A stretch of 64,000 nucleotides of DNA from Bryoerythrophyllum caledonicum (Eukaryota > Streptophyta > Bryopsida > Pottiales > Pottiaceae). A model generated the notes under the pieces. That model did not search any database. It was not told the origin of the DNA and worked only from the letters and a program-made list of their open reading frames with translations. Made by a program: the position numbers and the translations under genes. Below, one piece after another: positions 59,698 to 64,000 of this stretch (position 1 is its first letter; the number at the start of each line of letters is the position of its first letter). Location of the stretch: positions 18,294,990-18,358,989 of the forward strand of contig OZ020518.1 of NCBI GenBank assembly GCA_963971425.1, given 5' to 3'.

Positions 59698-62252
59698 TTT
59701 TGAAGAAAAAATAGGGTCCGTACTAGACTTTTTCCTCTTTAGTCTTGTCCTAGGGGATTGTGGGGGGAGAGGGAGGTTGGAATTATGGTAGAGAGGAGGT
59801 CTTAGGGAGGGGGAGAGGTGATAGTGGTAGGACTTAAGAGAAGGGAGAGGGTCGCAGGGGGATAGCGAGGGGGATTTTAGATGGAGGGAGGTCGTAAGAG
59901 AGAGGTAGCAGAAAGTTAGAGGAGAGGGTTGTGAGGGGAGGAAAGTCGCAGAGAGGGGGTTGTTAGTTGGTGGAAGGTCGCTGTGGGAAGGGGGTCTAAG
60001 TTGGCAGGTCGCTGTCGGGGGGTTGCTACTGGGAGGTCGCTGGTTTTGAGCAGGTCGCTGGCGATTGTGCTGGGAGGTCGTTGGAGGAGGGTCGATGGGG
60101 GTCGCTGATCTCCTTCGTATCTTGATGGGGAGGTCGGTGTAGGGCGTTGGCAGGTGACCGTTGTCAAGTGTGGGTGATCTCGGGGGGGGGTTGGCTACTG
60201 GCTCCGAGCGATCCTGGTTTGGGTTGATTGTTGGCTGCCAGTGATCACGGGAAGGGAGGGGTCCTGTGTTTACCCACGAAGAGTCTGCTGGGGTCACTAA
60301 TTCCTCATCGTCTGTGAGTGTTTTGTGCCTTACTTCGCATGTGTAGGTTGTTGAGTTCGCTCTCTCTGCTATTCTTGCGGTACTCTCGGGTGTTGTGATA
60401 ATGTCGTCTGCTGCTCCTACGGCACTTTTGGTTGTTGAGTGAACGTTGTTTGCTGCTCGTACTCCTCCTATGGCATTCTCTGTTTGTGTTCCTCCTGCTT
60501 GTGTATGCTGCTTGCGTGAGTTTGTGTATGCTCCTTGTGTACGATGTCTGTTCCTGTGCGCAGTCTGCCTGTATGCTCCTGTGTGCTCCTGTGTATGTTG
60601 CTTGTGTATATTGTCTGCCTCTGTGCTCCTATGTGTAGCCTGCCCGTGCGCTCCTGTGTGCTCTTGTGTATGCTGCTTGTGTGTGATGCTTGCCTGCGTG
60701 CTCCTGTGTGTATCCTGCTTGCGTGAGTGGTTAGTGTATCTATGTGTAGCTTGCGGCGTGCTTGTCCCTGCGCCTCCTTTGGATCTTGACCCTGTTCCTG
60801 TTCTTGTTAGGGTTCTGCGTCTGTGGGTTTGTGGGCGGGGGGTCACTGTTCGTGTATCTGTAGAGTCTCTACGTCGGGAGGTTTGGGTGTGGGGGGTTGA
60901 GGAGAATGGTTGAAAGAGAGGGGAACCTATTGCAGAGAGGGAGAGAGGGGGGAAGGAGGAGTAGGGGGGTGGTGGGGTTGAGAGGATCCTATTGCAGGGA
61001 GAGGAGGGTTGAGTAGATTGAGAGGAGTGAAGAGTTTTTCGGGTGTACTTACCTTTTTTTTGAGCTGTTTTCTTGTTTCTTCGTGCTCCTGCGATGTTTG
61101 ATGTATTGTTGATACTAGTCTGCTGACCGCGTTCCAGGAGCCTCTTCCAGATCGCTTGTTTCTGATGGTGCTGTTGTGTGGGGTTGCAATGTTGTCGCAG
61201 GTCCTCTGCGGATGCGCGCGGGGTGGCTCCGAGTTGGCGACTAGGTTTCCTCCTATGGTTTGTTGATTAGATCTGCAATAATTTTGCCAGTGCTGCCGCG
61301 TGTGCGGTGTTCTACATCTAGTGTGTGTGAGTGTACTGGTATGTAATCTGTCCAAGGAAGCTATTGGTGTGTGAGTGCTGTGCAGATCTCTTTGTATCAC
61401 AGATGTATTGTAATTTGCAAATAGATCAAATACTAATAAACAAGCAAAAAATAAAATGAGCTGAAGTAAGGTCAGATCGAACCTGGGCACTCCAGGGGTG
61501 GAGTGCTGGCTGCTTGGTTTCGTGAGGTTGGCGTGCTCCTTTATGGCTGGTGTTTGCTGCAGAGCTTGGATGCACTTCTGGTCTTGTGATCGTCCCTGAT
61601 CGCCGTTTTCCTCTTGTCCCTTTTGTGACTTGGTGGCACTCTCTTGCGCTTGTGTTGACTTGAGATCTCGTTCTCGTTGCTGGTTGGCTACCCTCTCCAG
61701 ATCTGGTGTTTGCTCCTGGCTGTGTGCGCTCTGTTGATCTCGCGTTTGACCTAGTAAACGGTCTTCTGTGTAAACTACTGCTATCGCGGGTCTGTGTGTG
61801 GACTTCAGATCGTATGTGTAGTGGTTTCTGGATCGGGACAACAGTTACAAGAAGTCTAAGTGGGCTTAGGGCGTTACAACCAACACAAAGCTAGATCTGC
61901 CCCTGTATAACGAATTTGAGTTCTAAGAGGTTAGATCGAATTCCAACACAGGGTCCCAACGCTTTCAGGTCAGCCCACACTCCGATCTACCTTCAGATTG
62001 TTCAAAGTTCGTATGCCAGAGTTAGATCTAACCTTTACTACCCCTACCCAACACAAACGCCACTCTCAAAGCCCACTGTTGCCTCCGATCTAAGCTATGA
62101 GCGGGGTAATCAACAAATCCAGCCACCTTTGTTGCGCTCACACCTCTTCCCAGAGACTAACTTCTTTGTACACCTCACCAGAAAAAACGGAGCTCTCAGC
62201 TACTCTCAGACATCTCGATTCGGCCTCACAAGATCTTCCTGGAAGGAAAGTC
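59698..62252 (-). other. LINE B 5' leader, including a Pro-rich open stretch
   Basis: From 60846 to 59698 the ORF1 frame is open without interruption, with His/Thr/Gln tandem-like units (HKQHTQEHTGA, about 60700-60550) and Pro-rich sequence. A separate 304-codon frame at 61841-60927 shows no domain. A LINE leader normally contains an internal promoter; nothing specific is visible. The first base after the duplication is 62252 (GACTTTCCTTCC on the minus strand). Confidence 0.55.
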
Positions 62253-62264
62253 GGATACAGTCAG
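62253..62264. repeat. Target-site duplication of LINE B, copy at its 5' side
   Basis: GGATACAGTCAG, identical to 46646-46657. Confidence 0.78.
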
Positions 62265-62344
62265 CTTTTACAACAGACCTTTTTGTTTTATCAAAATTAG
62301 TTTGCAATAAAGAGCTGCTAATATTTGGAACGCTTGCCTAATAT

Positions 62345-62375
62345 CATTACACTAAAATTTATGTTTAGTGTAGTG
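62345..62375. repeat. CATTACACTAAA hairpin
   Basis: CATTACACTAAA (62345-62356) pairs with TTTAGTGTAGTG (62364-62375), one mismatch. Third occurrence in the window of this inverted motif. Confidence 0.5.
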
Positions 62376-62739
62376 GTGCTATGTGATTTATCATCTGAAA
62401 GTGCTACAGTTTTTTACTTCTAATGAAGTTTCTTACTGAGAGCTCAACTATCTATACCACTCTAAGAGGGTGATCATTGTCAACATTGTTGGTAAAAATA
62501 TTCACCGAGAGTAAAACTTATAGCATTTATAAACATATATTGTGGCTATACTAAGCATTAATTTTAGAGTAGTAGCAAATTCATTGTTCTTCAGTTACTA
62601 AGAATTTTGCTTCTATTTGGCTTATGTGACGCCGTTGACACACCCTCTCGACAAATAATAGAAATAGTAAGTGGAAAATGACAAGTTTGCCACTATTGCA
62701 GTGAATCTATTGGAAAGGTATTAACCCATTAATGATGAC
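62376..62739. other. Intergenic, no gene recognised
   Basis: Short AT-rich stretch with no coding signal. Confidence 0.35.
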
Positions 62740-63120
62740 ATTTGCAAGCAGGCCTTGGAGATGCCACGAGTGGATACATCTCACTGCAACTAGTCACTAC
62801 ATCATCTTCACAATGGATATATTTCATTGCAAGTGGTCACTACAAACATCACTGTAAACATCACTATAGCCTTTCGCCCGTCTGACTTCAACACACATTC
62901 TCACCACATTAGTTGGAAGTGCGGGGATTCAAGGAACTTAACCCTTTAAGGACAAGGCTAAGAGCAACCATGGGCGGAATGTACCCATTGCCTTGATGAT
63001 GGACAATTGCATCTACAACCCTCGTAGATTCCGTCCATAGTTGCTCCAGGTCTCGTCTTAAAAGGTCTAAATTAGACCGCGGATCAAATAGAGATGAAGT
63101 ATCAGTCCACCAATTTGCAA
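62740..63120 (+). repeat. Dispersed repeat shared with 34420-34640, with foldback insertion
   Basis: Same order of blocks as at 34.4 kb. An additional block of about 125 bp occupies 62938-63065. Confidence 0.72.
62938..63065. mobile_element. Foldback TTAA mini-element
   Basis: Starts TTAACCCTTTAAGGAC at 62938. GAGCAACCATGGGCGGAAT (62962-62980) is inverted at 63028-63046 with two mismatches in 19, and weaker pairing extends outward to both ends. The paralogous repeat at 34.6 kb reads straight through (GGAACTTTAATTAGG), giving an apparent empty site. Confidence 0.62.
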
Positions 63121-63212
63121 AGGATGGAATGAAGGATTTTTTAATTTTATATATTCCTTCATTTGAAGAATAATTTTAAAATAGTTCTAACAAGTGCAAA
63201 TAAGAAAATTGA

Positions 63213-63350
63213 AGAGAAAGGAGAACTCCGGTTGCTAAGGTAGGGGGGCCAGAGTGAATAAAGTGTCTGTCCGTTTCACAACTAAATTCATGTCCACCGG
63301 ACATAGGCTTTGTAGTATGGAACTACTCCTTCCTCCCAAGGGTAGACACC
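63213..63350 (-). mobile_element. LINE copy C, 3'-end-only insertion
   Basis: About 138 bp matching only the LINE 3' UTR (minus strand GGTGTCTACCCTTGG, AGGAGTAGTTCCAT, GTCCGGTGGACATG, ACAGACACTTTATTCACT). It is flanked by AAGAAAATTGA (63202-63212) and AAGAAATTTGA (63351-63361), a duplication with one mismatch. Extreme 5' truncation, as in target-primed reverse transcription. Confidence 0.78.
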
Positions 63351-63361
63351 AAGAAATTTGA

Positions 63362-63849
63362 TACTTATTGTGAGCCAAAAAAGAAAGATGGAGTTCAAAA
63401 AAAAATTGGTGGTATTTTGCTATTTGAAAGGTATTTGAAATTACATTTGGCAAGTTTTTTTGTTAAGAATACCAAATGATTGTCCAAAAGGTGAAGTTAA
63501 TAAATTTTAATTTAATATATTTGTTTCAATGCTGGTGACTGTACTATAGTATTACATTATTAAATTTTTTATGATGCCAAAACATAGGAAATCTAGGATT
63601 TGGAAGAAAAAGAAAACCCTAAAAAACCAAAATAAAATAATTCAGTTTCCATTTTATTTGATTTTTGGCTTCATGATTATATTTCCAAGCAAAATGTAGG
63701 CAACGAAGAAGGTTACCATTAATGTTGGATGCCCTACAAACACAAACTTAGATTATGGACAAATATGCTTTGAATCCAATTCTACTACAATTTTAAAAGC
63801 CATACTTAACGATTTTCATGCATTGAAATATAATACATACCCTCTCAAA
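63362..63849. other. Intergenic, no gene recognised
   Basis: AT-rich, with no coding signal. The left limit of LINE copy D cannot be placed here. Confidence 0.35.
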
Positions 63850-64000
63850 CACTACAACTAACACAAAAACACCAAATAAAACAAAAGGCCTATTATACTC
63901 AATTAAAATTATTCATAACAAACTTCTACTACTACTTGGTGGAGACATCGAAACAAATCCAAGCCCCATGCCAAAATTAGTAAAAATACTTCCCTTGATA
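63850..64000 (+). mobile_element. LINE copy D entering at the right edge, with 2A-like motif
   Basis: On the plus strand HNKLLLLLGG then DIETNPSPMPK is encoded at about 63917-63976, homologous to the 2A segment of LINE B. NPSP replaces NPGP, so skipping would probably be lost. The ORF2 body lies beyond the window. Confidence 0.72.

Larger units (their letters stand above)
46658..62252 (-). mobile_element. LINE copy B, apparently full-length, about 15.6 kb
   Basis: The matching 12-bp flanks GGATACAGTCAG enclose, in minus orientation, a 1.4-kb leader, ORF1, a long low-complexity coding region, two 2A motifs, EEP endonuclease, RT, RNase H, a CCHC-like C-terminus and a 3' UTR shared with copies A and C. 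Non-LTR elements are normally 4-8 kb, so this is very large. Type I RNase H with an EEP endonuclease and 2A fits the I/Ingi-like part of LINE diversity rather than plant L1. ORF2 has a few stops and frameshifts, so this copy is inactive but young-looking. It ends without poly(A), in GTTCTTCTTCTTC. Confidence 0.82.

Noticed and set aside
60446-60913. Cys-rich 155-codon plus-strand frame as a secreted protein gene
   Set aside because: It is antisense to the ORF1 upstream stretch, its composition follows from the GTGTGCTCCT-type repeat, and it has no independent support.
60927-61841. 304-codon minus-strand frame as a separate gene
   Set aside because: No domain, biased composition, and it lies within the LINE B leader.

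Overview
The window looks like nuclear DNA of a green plant, probably a non-seed streptophyte (charophyte alga, bryophyte or lycophyte). Both intact protein genes have short GT-AG introns and plant-type products. The tRNA-Trp-like sequence has the plant nuclear pattern. A telo-box lies upstream of one gene, and the rest is AT-rich and packed with transposable elements. The non-seed placement is an inference: it rests mainly on a Ty3/gypsy relic that carries a cytosine methyltransferase, a combination reported from charophytes and dinoflagellates.

Layout: 0.4-1.1 kb, a TTAA-flanked miniature element. 2.0-9.3 kb (minus), a decayed Ty3/gypsy element in the order gag, retropepsin, DNA C5-cytosine methyltransferase, reverse transcriptase, RNase H, integrase, 3' LTR. 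11.4-18.2 kb (plus), LINE copy A, 5'-truncated, with a perfect 14-bp target-site duplication. 18-35 kb, no recognisable host gene but a dense mosaic of LTR fragments, TTAA elements of two families, PIF/Harbinger-like elements with TAA duplications, TA-flanked MITEs and tandem repeats. 37.4-38.5 kb (minus), a dead Tc1-type DD34E transposon.

39.4-44.6 kb is the only clear host gene island. It holds an ankyrin-repeat RMT2-like arginine methyltransferase (plus, 3 exons, 341 aa) and a class III alcohol dehydrogenase / S-nitrosoglutathione reductase (minus, 10 coding exons, 379 aa). They converge, with a decayed tRNA-Trp(CCA) between them; a TTAA MITE sits in an intron of the dehydrogenase.

46.6-62.3 kb (minus) is LINE copy B. 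Matching 12-bp sequences GGATACAGTCAG at 46646-46657 and 62253-62264 indicate one insertion of about 15.6 kb, very large for a LINE. In transcription order it has a 5' leader, an ORF1, a long Lys/Asn/Thr/Tyr-rich region with a 123-bp codon-phase tandem repeat, two 2A ribosome-skipping motifs, an EEP endonuclease, a reverse transcriptase, a type I RNase H and a CCHC-like C-terminus. A 138-bp 3'-end-only copy (C) follows at 63.2 kb, and another copy (D) with a third 2A-like motif enters at the right edge. The two highlights are the methyltransferase-bearing gypsy element and this giant 2A-containing LINE family.
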